Positions 48,558 to 57,679 of a DNA stretch of 64,000 nt are shown here, piece after piece (the stretch's first letter is position 1; every line of letters begins with the position of its first letter). The stretch lies in the NCBI RefSeq assembly GCF_018128065.1, contig NZ_CP072359.1, positions 682,001 through 746,000 on the forward strand, in the 5' to 3' direction. Both the position numbers and the translations under genes were made by a program. The stretch is from Prevotella melaninogenica (lineage in GTDB: Bacteria; Bacteroidota; Bacteroidia; Bacteroidales; Bacteroidaceae). Below the pieces are notes generated by a model. The model was not told where the DNA came from, searched no databases, and saw nothing but the letters and a program-made list of their open reading frames with translations.

Positions 48558-49847
48558 TTAATTAATTTTCGTCATGTACTGGATATTTGGCAATGTGAAG
48601 GCAAATACATAGTTGCCACTTGCATCGGTAATAGGCTGCAAGTCTTCGCCGTAAGCTACACCGAAGAAGGAATCTACTTCGTGTCCTGTAATCTGTCCGC
48701 TGTCTTCAGCCTTTGCACGCTGCATATCTTCATCCCATGTGAAGAACAAGCTACCCTTTCCTTCACCGAAGAGTTTGCCCTCCTTCTGCGATGCTGGAAT
48801 CATTACGATACCTGCTGGATACTTATAAGTAGGGTCGGTCACTGGCTGTCCAGGAAGCTCAAGGTGTCCTGTTGCAGGGTCGTAAGTCATGAGGATTTCA
48901 TAATTGATATTGTTAATATTCAACTTACCCTTCAGCGTATTCGCCACAGAACCCTTTTCCAAGGTAAGCCTAATACGCTTACGTAGGTTGGTCTTCAATT
49001 GCCATTCGCCAACCCAGAAGTCAATGCTCTTATGGCTCTTAGGCAAGAACTGAATGATTTTAAGGTCGTCTTGTGTCAGCGAGTGGTCTTCCTCGTTCCA
49101 TGTAAAGCGTTGATACTTCTTGTTACCGATGACGATAGGCTCACGGAGTACGATACCTGTATTGGTTGTACAATAAGGCATCTCCCACTTCTTATCGCCT
49201 AAGGTAACAGTAAGACGTCTCACCTCTTGTGTGAGTGTTCCCTGTCCTAAGGTGTCATTACCCAAGACAAAGTCGTAGGTCTCAACATTCATACCTTCCA
49301 TTACCGTCACAAGACCGAGCATATACTCTTCCCAGTTAGTACCCTTTGGCAGGCGTGTGAGGACCATATCATTGTGCCACTTGCGACCACGCACGAAGAT
49401 GCTGTCGTTAGTAGCACGGAGGATAGAGAACTCATAGTCGCCCTGCGCACCGTCAGGACTACCCAACCAAGTCTCAGCCAGTGGGTGAATCACTGCGTTA
49501 TACTCATTGAATGACAAGGTAGGACCCAAGTCTTTCACTACATCGTAGCCCGAAGTAGCCTTTGCCTCAACGTCCTTCACGTCACCCATAGCGGTAACAT
49601 GGCCGTTCTTGAACTTCAGCAACAGCGTGTAACCACCGTAGCTATAGTTCTTTCCCGTATAATACTGCATTACCCAACCATCCTCTGATGACTCTAAAAG
49701 TGCCTTATAGTCAGCAACCTTCTTCTCGATTCGCTCAGCCGCAGGGAGGTCGAAAGTGGTCTTATCGTCATGCAGACACGATTGCAAAGAAAGTGTCAGT
49801 ACGATAGCCATGAATAGTAAATATACCTTTTTCATTTGCGTATTCAT
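48558..49847 (-). CDS. DUF4302 family lipoprotein
   Basis: A 429-aa exported lipoprotein with signal MKKVYLLFMAIVLTLSLQSC from the second Met; the lipid Cys precedes LHDDKTTFD. The N-terminal region (PAAERIEKKVADYKALLESSEDGWVMQYYTG) is the recognisable DUF4302 start, followed by SYGGYTLLLKFKNG and an antiparallel beta body. This family regularly accompanies SusC/SusD pairs with a Mx1 zinc peptidase, as here. Its biochemical role is not known. ATG 49847 or 49835 may be used. About 125 bases separate it from the peptidase gene upstream. Confidence 0.85.
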   Translation of the reverse strand: MNTQMKKVYLLFMAIVLTLSLQSCLHDDKTTFDLPAAERIEKKVADYKALLESSEDGWVMQYYTGKNYSYGGYTLLLKFKNGHVTAMGDVKDVEAKATSGYDVVKDLGPTLSFNEYNAVIHPLAETWLGSPDGAQGDYEFSILRATNDSIFVRGRKWHNDMVLTRLPKGTNWEEYMLGLVTVMEGMNVETYDFVLGNDTLGQGTLTQEVRRLTVTLGDKKWEMPYCTTNTGIVLREPIVIGNKKYQRFTWNEEDHSLTQDDLKIIQFLPKSHKSIDFWVGEWQLKTNLRKRIRLTLEKGSVANTLKGKLNINNINYEILMTYDPATGHLELPGQPVTDPTYKYPAGIVMIPASQKEGKLFGEGKGSLFFTWDEDMQRAKAEDSGQITGHEVDSFFGVAYGEDLQPITDASGNYVFAFTLPNIQYMTKIN

Positions 49848-49971
49848 TTACTTTTATCAGGTTCTGAACTTAGACTTTTATGCTCTCTCACACCCTTGCA
49901 TGGGGAGTTTCAGCCTAAGTCAGAAGCCCTTGTTTATTTATTTATTGATAATATGTACACTGCCCGTTCTC

Positions 49972-50859
49972 TTATTCCAGTGTGTTCAGGTCGAGTGTAC
50001 CAATCTTTCCACCTCTTCTGAGGATTGCATTGCGCAGCAGTTCGATGTCAACATTCCATGAATTGCTCATGTACTCGCGAATGATCTTCAGCTTTTTGTT
50101 GATAATCGTACCGCCCTTGTTACCCGCATTCTTCATGATTGTAGCCCAATCCTCTGGCGTACTGGTCACGTAGATAGAGTAAAGTTCAGCAATATCCTCA
50201 GCAGGATTCTCCATAGAGTAAGCCGAAACGAAACCCATGCTCTGCGCTTTCTTGTCAGGGATAGAAGTCCAGTTACCACTTACGTAGTCAGAACGTGAGA
50301 TGTTATCATACGACTCATCGTAAGGCTTCTTCTGATTAAGAATGTGCATGAACTCATGGTGCATCGTGTGGAAATAGTAGTTATTCATACTACCATAGTC
50401 CTTCAGCTGGTCATCGGTAAGGGCATTTACCTTACCTAATCTTACCTTATAGCCACCCTCAGCGCTACCGATTACCTCTGTGCGATAACGTGTGTAACCC
50501 GGTGTACCAGTAACAACGATGATACGTGGCGCATTCTCCTTAATAAAATCAAGACCAACGGTCTCGGCATAAGCATCAAACCACATATACTTTGTGAGGA
50601 TAGCAAGCTTAACAGTCTTTGCAGAGTCAGCAGGCACGAAGTTATAAGCCTGCTCGGTCTCCTCCGTCTTCAAACGATACTGGAACTCTATATTATAAGG
50701 CATGGTGTAGTTCTTATACAACCACTGGTCAAAGGCATTACGATGTACAGCCTCAGTCAAGAAGATCGAATCACCGCTTACCTTGTCATCACTACATGAA
50801 GACAAGATTGCGCCACAGCTGACGATAGCGATTGCAACCAAATATAAATACTTTTTCAT
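49972..50859 (-). CDS. Substrate-import-associated zinc metallohydrolase lipoprotein (Mx1 type)
   Basis: A 295-aa lipoprotein: signal MKKYLYLVAIAIVSCGAILSSC with the lipid Cys near residue 22. The zinc-binding HEFMH (an HExxH motif, about residues 165-169, in FHTMHHEFMHILNQ) marks it as a metallopeptidase of the type found in SusC/SusD loci. A third ligand may be the Glu in NPAEDIAELYS. It would process peptide or glycoprotein ligands at the cell surface before import. It begins 11 bases after the susD stop and is co-transcribed with it. Confidence 0.88.
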   Translation of the reverse strand: MKKYLYLVAIAIVSCGAILSSCSDDKVSGDSIFLTEAVHRNAFDQWLYKNYTMPYNIEFQYRLKTEETEQAYNFVPADSAKTVKLAILTKYMWFDAYAETVGLDFIKENAPRIIVVTGTPGYTRYRTEVIGSAEGGYKVRLGKVNALTDDQLKDYGSMNNYYFHTMHHEFMHILNQKKPYDESYDNISRSDYVSGNWTSIPDKKAQSMGFVSAYSMENPAEDIAELYSIYVTSTPEDWATIMKNAGNKGGTIINKKLKIIREYMSNSWNVDIELLRNAILRRGGKIGTLDLNTLE

Positions 50860-50870
50860 AACGGCTCGTT

Positions 50871-52459
50871 TTAATTATTACGTGGGTTAGGTGTCACACC
50901 AGCTGATATTACGTCCTGTGGCAACTGAATAGCTAAGCGTGGGTCGCCAACCTTCATAGAGTCAGTTACGGCAGTAACGTTTGACTGCACATCAATCTTT
51001 CTACGATACATTGTGATACCATAACGTTTAACATCCTGAAGACGGAAACCCTCATGGATGGTTACCAATCGCTTCAACTGTAAGAGACACTGCAAAAGAG
51101 GTTCCTGTATGGTAGCCTCTACTGCAAACAATGGGTTCAGCTTCTTCTTTGGTGTTGGTTTTGTTGATGTGTAGTAAGCCATCGAACCATAGAAGTCTTG
51201 AATATCCGCAAGCGTGAGCTGCTTCTTGGTCTTTGAGAAGACGGTCAACTCGGTGTTGATGTCTTTCAATGCCTTGTCATATTGACCTAAGAGCGCATAA
51301 GCCTCAGCACGCTCAAGCAGGGTAATGTCTGTGCTGAACACAGCATACTCACCGTAAGGAATACCAATCTCTGCTGTTGCATCAATCACCTTAGGTACGT
51401 AAGGGATTTTACGCAAGCAGTACTTTGATACACCATTATTATAAAGAACGGTATAGTTAAGCGTTGAACCGCTGTCACCCCATGGACCCGGCGCCTGCAA
51501 GGTTTCGTTCTTGCTAATCAATTCGCCATGCGCATACTTGCTACCAGCCTGAATAGGAATACTGATAACACCCCACTGTGAAGGAACTGGCAACAACATG
51601 ATGTTGGCAGTGTTGCTTGCATTTACAAAGGCGTTTGGCTGTACGTTACCACTTGGACCTAAGCGGTTCCACTCTGCCCAGTTGCGGAGGATATCTGCTG
51701 GCTGATCGCCCAATACCATGTTAGCATACTTCACTGCCTTGTCATACTGCTGTGCATAGAGATAGAAGCGAGTTGCGAAAGCGTAAGCTGCCTGCTTGGT
51801 GAAGTGGAACTTAGGCTTCGCATACTTTGTACCGACAAGAGCAATACCCTTCAGCATATCTGCCTCAATCTTCTGATAGAGTTCAGCCAGCGTACCACGC
51901 TCTATCAATCGACCAACAACCTTCTCTGGCTCTGTTGGATAAGGTAAACCTAACTGGTTGGCAGCCGTCGTCTTGTCGTAAGCCTGACAGAAGACGGTTG
52001 ATAACTGGAACATTGAGAACGCTCTACAGAGCAAAGCCTCGCCCAACTGTGCACGATAGTCTTCCTCTGACTGCGCATCCTTGACAGTACGCTCAATGTA
52101 TTCAATCGCCTCATTACAAGCTGATATAGCTGCATAATGCGCTGACCAGAGCTGATAAGGGGTCTCGGTATTGCTCACATCGTCAATGTCTTTCCACTGA
52201 TAAGCCTGCTCTTGGAATCTGTCGAACGCACTCCATGTACTATGCAGTTGCTCGTCAGTATTGTCCGAATACATCTCAGTGAGGTAAGCTGGGTGTGCTT
52301 GTGGATAAGCGCTTACCAACAATTGGCTCACCTCCGTAGGGTTCTTAAGGTCCATGCGGCTGTCTGGATACTTGTTAAGGAAATCGTTACACGAAGTAAG
52401 TGCAAGCGAAATCGCAGCCACTGGCAAGTATATAATATATTTTTGACTTTCATCTTCAT
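50871..52459 (-). CDS. SusD/RagB-family nutrient-binding lipoprotein (probable frameshift in signal peptide)
   Basis: About 530 aa. The mature protein is clear: lipid Cys in ALTSCNDFLNKYPD, the SusD start NPTEVSQLLVSAY, TPR-like helices (YAAISACNEAIEYIE, ALLCRAFSMFQLSTVFC) and the C-terminal EGFRLQDVKRYG. It binds the substrate outside the cell and closes over the SusC pore. ATG 52459, five bases after the susC stop, gives the natural start MKMKVKNILYT, but that frame leaves the coding frame near 52428-52435. One missing base there explains it. The only in-frame alternative is TTG 52475, which overlaps susC and gives an acidic, implausible leader (MDFKTYEDESQKY). Confidence 0.85.
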
Positions 52460-52464
52460 AAGTT

Positions 52465-55400
52465 TTAAAGTCCAAGTTTTACTGTTAGCGTAAATTGTTT
52501 TGGCATTGGCGATGCAACACCACCCACATTATAGAACTCTGGATCCTGACCATTGAGTCGCTTGTCAGCATAGAGAAGGAAGAGGTTGGTAGCCTGAAGC
52601 TTCAACGATGCATTCTTAATCATGCTGTTTTGGAACATCTGTGCAGGGAAGTCATAGCCCAAAGAAATCTCCTTGAGGCGGATGAAGTCGCCCTTTGCAA
52701 TACGTGCATCGCTGTAGTTATAGGCGTTGTAGCCCAAGCGAACATTGGTGTTTGCCATGTACTGGCTCTTAGAAAGAATACCGGGAACATTGGTTTCTTT
52801 CTCCTCACCAGCTGCCATCCAACGGTTCTTGAACGCATTAGTCATTGAAACGAGGTCGTTATAACGTGCACGGAACTTAGGATCAAGGCGTACTACGTTA
52901 CCGAAAGCGTAAGTGAAGAACACGTTCAGACGGAAACCATGATAGCTGAACATATTGCCCACAGAACCTGTATGCGTTGGATCAGTTGGACCTTCATACT
53001 TCAAGAAGTCGGTCTTTGTACGCTCTTGGAAGTTGATATCATCGGTTGTCACCTGTCCCTTCTCATTGAGAACCATTGGCATACCATCGCTGTTCAAGCC
53101 CATGAATGGGATTGAGAACAAGGCACGAGCAGGATAACCCTTCTTGGCAAAACCGTTACCGCTCACCAAGCTCATCACGTTACCTTGATTGAAGAGCTTT
53201 GTAATCTCGGTCGTTGCATAAGAGTAGATGAAGCTTGTTGTCCAAGAGAAGTTCTTCTTCTTAATGTTAACAGAAGAGATACTCAACTCAAGACCATTAG
53301 AATTCATCTCGGCAACGTTGGCTGCACGAATAATCTCACCACCCAAACCAGCGGTAATCATCGGACCAATTTCGTCGAAGTTTCTACGTGTATAATAGTC
53401 GAAAGTAACACCTAAGCGGTTGTTCCACAAAGATGCATCGAAACCGAGGTTCAACTCGTTCTTCTTCTCATAGGTAAGTGTTGAGTTTGCCAACTCGCTA
53501 AGCTCAAGCTGTGGCTCCTGATCTTCTGCGAAGAGACGGAAAGGAGTTGAGGCTGTGATGATAGCGGTTGAGTTGCTATAAGAAGCATCTGGAGGCGTAC
53601 CTGTAAGACTGTAAGAGGCGCGTAAGGTAAGCTTATTCAATGGAGAGAGCTTATTAAACCAGTTCTCCTCATGCACATTCCATGCTCCAGACACGTTCCA
53701 TGTTGGCATCCAGCGTGCGCTTGAATTGCGCCCCATCTGGTTTGAGCCCTCATAACGAAGGGTACCATTGAAGACGTAACGGCCCTGATAGCTGTAAGTA
53801 GCGTTGCCGTAGAAGGCTACACTGCGTGAGTTGGTTGGGTTAATGGTATAATAAGTATTGCCCGACTCCAATGCACGCTTGAAATACTGATAGATATAGA
53901 ATGGAACCATACCTGCATCATAACGCAGACCAGCACCCTCGAAGGCATTGCGCTGACGTTCAATACTCTTCAACTCCATACCACCGAAGAGGTTCATGAT
54001 ATGCTTATCGGCAAAGGTGCGGCTATAGTTAGCGGTTGCACGAATGTCATAATCGCTCATGCGGTTGTCACCTTTATGATACAAACCACCGTATGGCAAC
54101 ACGGTCATTGGCAATACATAAGGGTTTGATGGGTCTTTATAAAGATACTTGTTAGCATCGCGGATAATTCCGTTAGCCATCGCACGATAAGCTAATGCCT
54201 GATTAGAATTGTCCTTTACAAAATGCTCCTGTGTAGAAGTCATATACTTAAATGCACCCAAGAGTGATAACTCTAAGCCCTTGATTGGCTTATACTTCAA
54301 TTCCAACTGGAAACGAGCATCAATCGTGTTGAGGTCGATATAGTTGTTATCCAACTCATTGAAGATGTTGAATGGCGCATAGTTCGCAACGTATGTTGCT
54401 GATGGGTCAAGTACACGTGAGGTGTTGCTTGCGTATGAGTAAGGGTTGATGTCGAAGTCACGCTTCACCTCACCACCTACTACGTCAACGTCCTGACCAA
54501 GTGTTCCCGGTGCACGCTGCTTACGATAAGCCGCACCACCAATGAGGTTCAACGACAGCTTCTCTGTCAAATGCTGTGTGAGGTTCACGTTGAGGGTATA
54601 ACGGTTTACGTTACTCTGTTTATACCATCCCGGGTCTAACAATGCACTGAACGATGCATAGTAGTTTGACTTCTGTGTACCACCGCTCAAGCTGATTGAG
54701 TGGCTTTGCATAATATTAGATGAGAACAACTCCTTAAACCAGTTGGTATTGCGGAACTCTGCACGCTGTAGATAGCGGTTGCGTGCCTCTGTGGTATTCT
54801 CCAAACCGAATTGACCTGTGCTTGCATTGTACTTGTTGATCATCTCGTACATCTTACCATACACACCATATTCGCTACCATTGAGTACCTCAGAGAAATT
54901 CAACCAGCCCTTATCTGCCAACTCTCTATAAATACCCATCTGCTCCTTTGAGTCGAGGATATCGAAGTTGCTATAAGAGGGTACAAGGCGAGAGGTGAAC
55001 TCACCTGTATAGCTGATGTGTGCCTGTCCCTGCTTACCTTTCTTAGTAGTAACAACAATCACACCTGCCATCGCACGCGCACCATAGATAGAGGTTGCCG
55101 AACCGTCCTTCAAAATCTGGAAGCTCTCGATATCATCGGCATTAAGACCTGCAATTGCAGAAGAGATAAGGGTCTCTGGATTACCCGAAGCTAAGTCGTC
55201 TGCACCGACATTGGCTGCATCTTCCATGATCACACCATCGACAACCCAAAGTGGCTTACTGCTACCGTAGATAGAGGTGGCACCACGAATACGAATCTTT
55301 GGAGACGTACCGAAGGTTCCGCTGACGTTCTGAACAGACACACCCGCTGCCTGACCTTCAAGCGAACGGCTGATATCTGCCACACCACTCAGGCGCGCCT

Positions 55401-55779
55401 TCTCAGCATCAACCTTGTCCGTTGCACCCGTAAAGAGACGGCGGTCGGTGCGGGTAAGACCCGTCACAACAACCTCGTTCAGTGTCTGAGTGCTTGACTT
55501 AAGCACCACCTTCATGTCGGTAGTACCCTTCAGCGTCTGCGATGCCATACCGATATAGCCCACAGTGATCTGAGGATTAGCAACGTCAGTGGTAAGCGAA
55601 AACTTACCATCAACATCGGTTACTGCACCCGACTTGGTGCCCACGACCATAATGGTAGCACCGATAACAGGCTCGTTATCGTCGGCCGACACTACGGTAC
55701 CCGAAATTTTAGTTTGTGCCAATGCTGCGCTTACGCACATAAACAGCATGGCAAAACACATAAGTAACTTTTTACTCAT
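52465..55779 (-). CDS. SusC/RagA-family TonB-dependent outer-membrane transporter
   Basis: A 1104-aa outer-membrane receptor. Signal peptide MSKKLLMCFAMLFMCVSAALA, then a carboxypeptidase-regulatory-like domain (about 23-105: ISGTVVSADDNEPVIGATIMV), the TonB box region LNEVVVTG (about 101-108), the plug (RSLEGQAAGVSVQNVSG, IRIRGATSIYG, SIYGARAMAGVIVVTTKKG), and the 22-strand barrel ending in a C-terminal QFTLTVKLGL. It imports a bound ligand using TonB energy, with SusD as lid. It heads the five-gene operon, under a clear promoter at 55961-55990. The peptidase-linked gene set suggests a peptide or glycoprotein substrate rather than starch. Confidence 0.95.
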   Translation of the reverse strand: MSKKLLMCFAMLFMCVSAALAQTKISGTVVSADDNEPVIGATIMVVGTKSGAVTDVDGKFSLTTDVANPQITVGYIGMASQTLKGTTDMKVVLKSSTQTLNEVVVTGLTRTDRRLFTGATDKVDAEKARLSGVADISRSLEGQAAGVSVQNVSGTFGTSPKIRIRGATSIYGSSKPLWVVDGVIMEDAANVGADDLASGNPETLISSAIAGLNADDIESFQILKDGSATSIYGARAMAGVIVVTTKKGKQGQAHISYTGEFTSRLVPSYSNFDILDSKEQMGIYRELADKGWLNFSEVLNGSEYGVYGKMYEMINKYNASTGQFGLENTTEARNRYLQRAEFRNTNWFKELFSSNIMQSHSISLSGGTQKSNYYASFSALLDPGWYKQSNVNRYTLNVNLTQHLTEKLSLNLIGGAAYRKQRAPGTLGQDVDVVGGEVKRDFDINPYSYASNTSRVLDPSATYVANYAPFNIFNELDNNYIDLNTIDARFQLELKYKPIKGLELSLLGAFKYMTSTQEHFVKDNSNQALAYRAMANGIIRDANKYLYKDPSNPYVLPMTVLPYGGLYHKGDNRMSDYDIRATANYSRTFADKHIMNLFGGMELKSIERQRNAFEGAGLRYDAGMVPFYIYQYFKRALESGNTYYTINPTNSRSVAFYGNATYSYQGRYVFNGTLRYEGSNQMGRNSSARWMPTWNVSGAWNVHEENWFNKLSPLNKLTLRASYSLTGTPPDASYSNSTAIITASTPFRLFAEDQEPQLELSELANSTLTYEKKNELNLGFDASLWNNRLGVTFDYYTRRNFDEIGPMITAGLGGEIIRAANVAEMNSNGLELSISSVNIKKKNFSWTTSFIYSYATTEITKLFNQGNVMSLVSGNGFAKKGYPARALFSIPFMGLNSDGMPMVLNEKGQVTTDDINFQERTKTDFLKYEGPTDPTHTGSVGNMFSYHGFRLNVFFTYAFGNVVRLDPKFRARYNDLVSMTNAFKNRWMAAGEEKETNVPGILSKSQYMANTNVRLGYNAYNYSDARIAKGDFIRLKEISLGYDFPAQMFQNSMIKNASLKLQATNLFLLYADKRLNGQDPEFYNVGGVASPMPKQFTLTVKLGL

Positions 55780-55960
55780 AAACTTTGTTATATTTAGTCT
55801 GATCTTATTAAATCCAATTGTGAAAAACTTTCTCTATCATATAAAAGGACAGACAAAACTCTTCTTGAGCCTTCCATAAACAGTGACTACAGCTTAAACT
55901 CATAGTATGAAATATCTATAATCTCAACAAACATGTGATACATATGTATTAAACAATTTG

Positions 55961-55990
55961 CAAATATAGCAAAATTTATTGAAAATGCAA
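55961..55990 (-). promoter_or_regulatory. Promoter of the SusC/SusD operon
   Basis: Minus strand TTG (55990-55988), 19-nt spacer, TATATTTG (55968-55961). The ~175-nt leader to the ATG (55780-55955) is AT-rich with no gene. Confidence 0.75.
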
Positions 55991-56015
55991 GGTTGTGAAG
56001 TTTTTTTGTTGAAAA

Positions 56016-56207
56016 GTAGACAAGTCAACAAGTAGGCAAGTCAACCAGTTGCTTGTAGATAGGGTAAATAAAAGACAGAGTAACATGGTAAGTAGACGAG
56101 TCAACCAGTGGACGAGTGACCAAGTTGCTTGTAGACAGGGTAAATAAAAGACAGAGTAACATGGTAAGTGGACAAGTAAACGAGTGGACAAGTAAACCAG
56201 TTGCTTG
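56016..56207 (+). repeat. GTNNACRA-type array with a 76-bp higher-order unit
   Basis: Runs such as GTAGACAA, GTCAACAA, GTAGGCAA and GTCAACCA lead into AGTTGCTTGTAGA and then GGGTAAATAAAAGACAGAG. This block repeats with a period of 76 bases (56061 and 56137), and a third partial copy ends near 56207. The same higher-order unit occurs at 60960-61070 and, in both orientations, at 61284-61586. Confidence 0.8.
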
Positions 56208-56650
56208 CGAAGCCGAGACTCCATCATGTTTCTCTTATGACAGGCGAGATAACAGGTGACCGATGCCAAAAAGATGAAATAAATCATCACTCATTCGAGT
56301 TTTAACACTCAAAAGTTTGGATAACTCACTTATTTTCTCTATTTTTGTTTCTATAACAGTTTTGTTGTCTTGTCTTTAAAATCAGTTCTTTAGCGATTAC
56401 TAATTTACAAAGAAAATTCGACAAACTGTTTTTTTTCTATCTATTTATTTGGGTGAGAAACTTTAGTTAATTCATATATTAACGTGGGGTTATCCCCACA
56501 ATAATGCAGTTATGGGGGTATCATTGTTGCATTTATTTAAAAGGTGTCATAGGCACTTGCTTGCTGAAAACCTAATAGGATGCAGCGTTTCTACTAATCT
56601 TTCGATATAAGATAGTGGAGCTTCAACTCCATTATAAAAGGGGAGTTTAC
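56208..56650. other. Intergenic region upstream of a small basic peptide gene
   Basis: AT-rich, with a hairpin GTGGGG-TTAT-CCCCAC at 56484-56499 and a G-run at 56513-56517. A strong ribosome-binding-like AAAAGGGGAG lies at 56636-56645. No other gene was seen. Confidence 0.5.
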
Positions 56651-56806
56651 ATGTTGAATCAAAATGGTTACTCAATGGGAATTAAACCTGGACCAAAAAG
56701 AATTGCTGTTACTACAGGAAAACCTGACAGACGTCAAAGAGACAATAAGCAGACACCTGGTAATACACCATCTTTGAAGCCTCACATTCATAAGAAAGGG
56801 GATTAA
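56651..56806 (+). CDS. Small basic peptide of unknown function
   Basis: A 51-aa reading frame starting at ATG 56651, five bases after a purine-rich AAAAGGGGAG that fits a ribosome-binding site. The product is hydrophilic and very basic (about 13 Lys, Arg and His), with PGPKR, KPDRRQRDNK and a C-terminal KPHIHKKGD. There is no leader, signal or membrane segment. A short hairpin at 56814-56841 and a strong terminator at 56897-56933 follow. The supporting expression signals make it better than random, but I do not recognise it. It lies next to, but on the opposite strand from, the double-glycine peptide genes. Confidence 0.5.
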   Translation: MLNQNGYSMGIKPGPKRIAVTTGKPDRRQRDNKQTPGNTPSLKPHIHKKGD

Positions 56807-56896
56807 GATAAAAACGGATGTCGTTATTATTAGACATCCGTGTAATGTAACACCCCACTCTATATTCGTGCGGCAACACGATAGATGTGTCTTCTC

Positions 56897-56933
56897 AAAG
56901 CTGCTGTTATTTTGACACCGTAACGGCGGCTTT
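56897..56933 (+). terminator. Rho-independent terminator after the small basic peptide gene
   Basis: 13-nt arms AAAGCTGCTGTTA and TAACGGCGGCTTT pair with two G-U pairs around an 11-nt loop, followed by TCTTTAT. Confidence 0.75.
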
Positions 56934-57015
56934 TCTTTATTAACTTTGTTATAATAACGATTATATATTTGATTTATTATATCAAGTATAAGATTATAGA
57001 TGTTATTACAATATA

Positions 57016-57050
57016 AAACACCGCCTAATCTGTTGAGTTAAACGGTGTTT
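57016..57050 (-). terminator. Probable terminator of the double-glycine peptide operon
   Basis: Arms AAACACCG and CGGTGTTT pair around 19 nt; on the minus strand TTTTATATT follows. It is about 200 bases after the second peptide gene. A smaller AT-rich hairpin at 57092-57107 precedes it. Confidence 0.55.
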
Positions 57051-57253
57051 CGTATATTTAGGGTAATGTCGTATATAGTCACCTTTAATTAATACTTTCG
57101 TAAGTATCAGTTCCTTATGTTACAAAAATACTGAAACATTTTATAAAAACACACTTGACTCTAAAAATATTCAGTACAATATATCTCTAAAATAAATATA
57201 GCTTTCGTATTTTGCAACCAAAAAAGTCCATTACTTACTTATTTAATTTTGTA

Positions 57254-57400
57254 TTAGGCCCATATCTCACCTGCGTGGCGAAAGGCATCAATAATGGACT
57301 TTGCTATTTTTTTAAATATTTCAAAGCCATTTCGCATCGGAATTCCTCCATTTATAGAGGTCATTTCATCTTTAGAAAGTTCTAAATAATAATTCTTCAT
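57254..57400 (-). CDS. Double-glycine leader peptide B (bacteriocin-like precursor)
   Basis: A 48-aa precursor. The leader MKNYYLELSKDEMTSINGG (residues 1-19) ends in the Gly-Gly that C39-peptidase ABC exporters cut, with the usual Leu and Glu-Met positions (LSKDEM). The predicted mature peptide, 29 aa, begins IPMRNG and is a short amphipathic chain (FEIFKKIAKSIIDAF) ending GEIWA. It lies 16 bases downstream of peptide A, whose leader has the same EMxxINGG-IP junction. Together with the CPBP protease and an ABC exporter stub upstream, this marks a small secreted-peptide locus. Antimicrobial or signalling activity is inferred. It is too short for standard gene calling. Confidence 0.78.
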   Translation of the reverse strand: MKNYYLELSKDEMTSINGGIPMRNGFEIFKKIAKSIIDAFRHAGEIWA

Positions 57401-57416
57401 AACTTTTCTCTTTTAA

Positions 57417-57584
57417 TTAGAGCCGTTTTCTCACCCAATCAATAACACCTGAAACACATTCTTCAACTGCTGCTACAACACCAGTTTTAAGAAGAAACTT
57501 ACCAATAGCCTTCCAAGGAATACCACCATTGATATTCCTCATTTCCTCTTGTGAAAGAGTACGATACAAATTAGGATTACTCAT
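57417..57584 (-). CDS. Double-glycine leader peptide A (bacteriocin-like precursor)
   Basis: A 55-aa precursor. The leader MSNPNLYRTLSQEEMRNINGG (1-21) ends in Gly-Gly, with SQEEM matching SKDEM in peptide B. The mature part, 34 aa, begins IPWKAIGKFLLK, continues TGVVAAVEECVSGV and ends IDWVRKRL: amphipathic and cationic, with one Cys. The shared junction (INGG then IP) suggests that both are cleaved by the same peptidase and might act as a two-peptide pair. Two -7-like boxes (57642-57649 and 57663-57670) lie just upstream, so the peptides may be transcribed without the protease gene. Confidence 0.8.
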   Translation of the reverse strand: MSNPNLYRTLSQEEMRNINGGIPWKAIGKFLLKTGVVAAVEECVSGVIDWVRKRL

Positions 57585-57641
57585 AATTTTAAGTTTTAAA
57601 AGTTAATAATAATAGTTTCAAGATTTTTTCTTGTCACGTTA

Positions 57642-57670
57642 CAAAACTATTAACTATGAGTGCAAAATTA
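57642..57670 (-). promoter_or_regulatory. Candidate promoter boxes for the double-glycine peptides
   Basis: The minus strand has TAATTTTG (57670-57663) and TAGTTTTG (57649-57642), both fitting TAnnTTTG, in the 95-base gap before peptide A. Neither has a well-spaced TTG. Confidence 0.45.
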
Positions 57671-57679
57671 TTTCACTCT

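Noticed and set aside
54000..55779. Starch-specific Sus locus assignment
   Set aside because: No glycosidase or SusE/F gene is linked; the partners are a zinc peptidase, DUF4302 and BACON-like lipoproteins, so a starch substrate is not supported.
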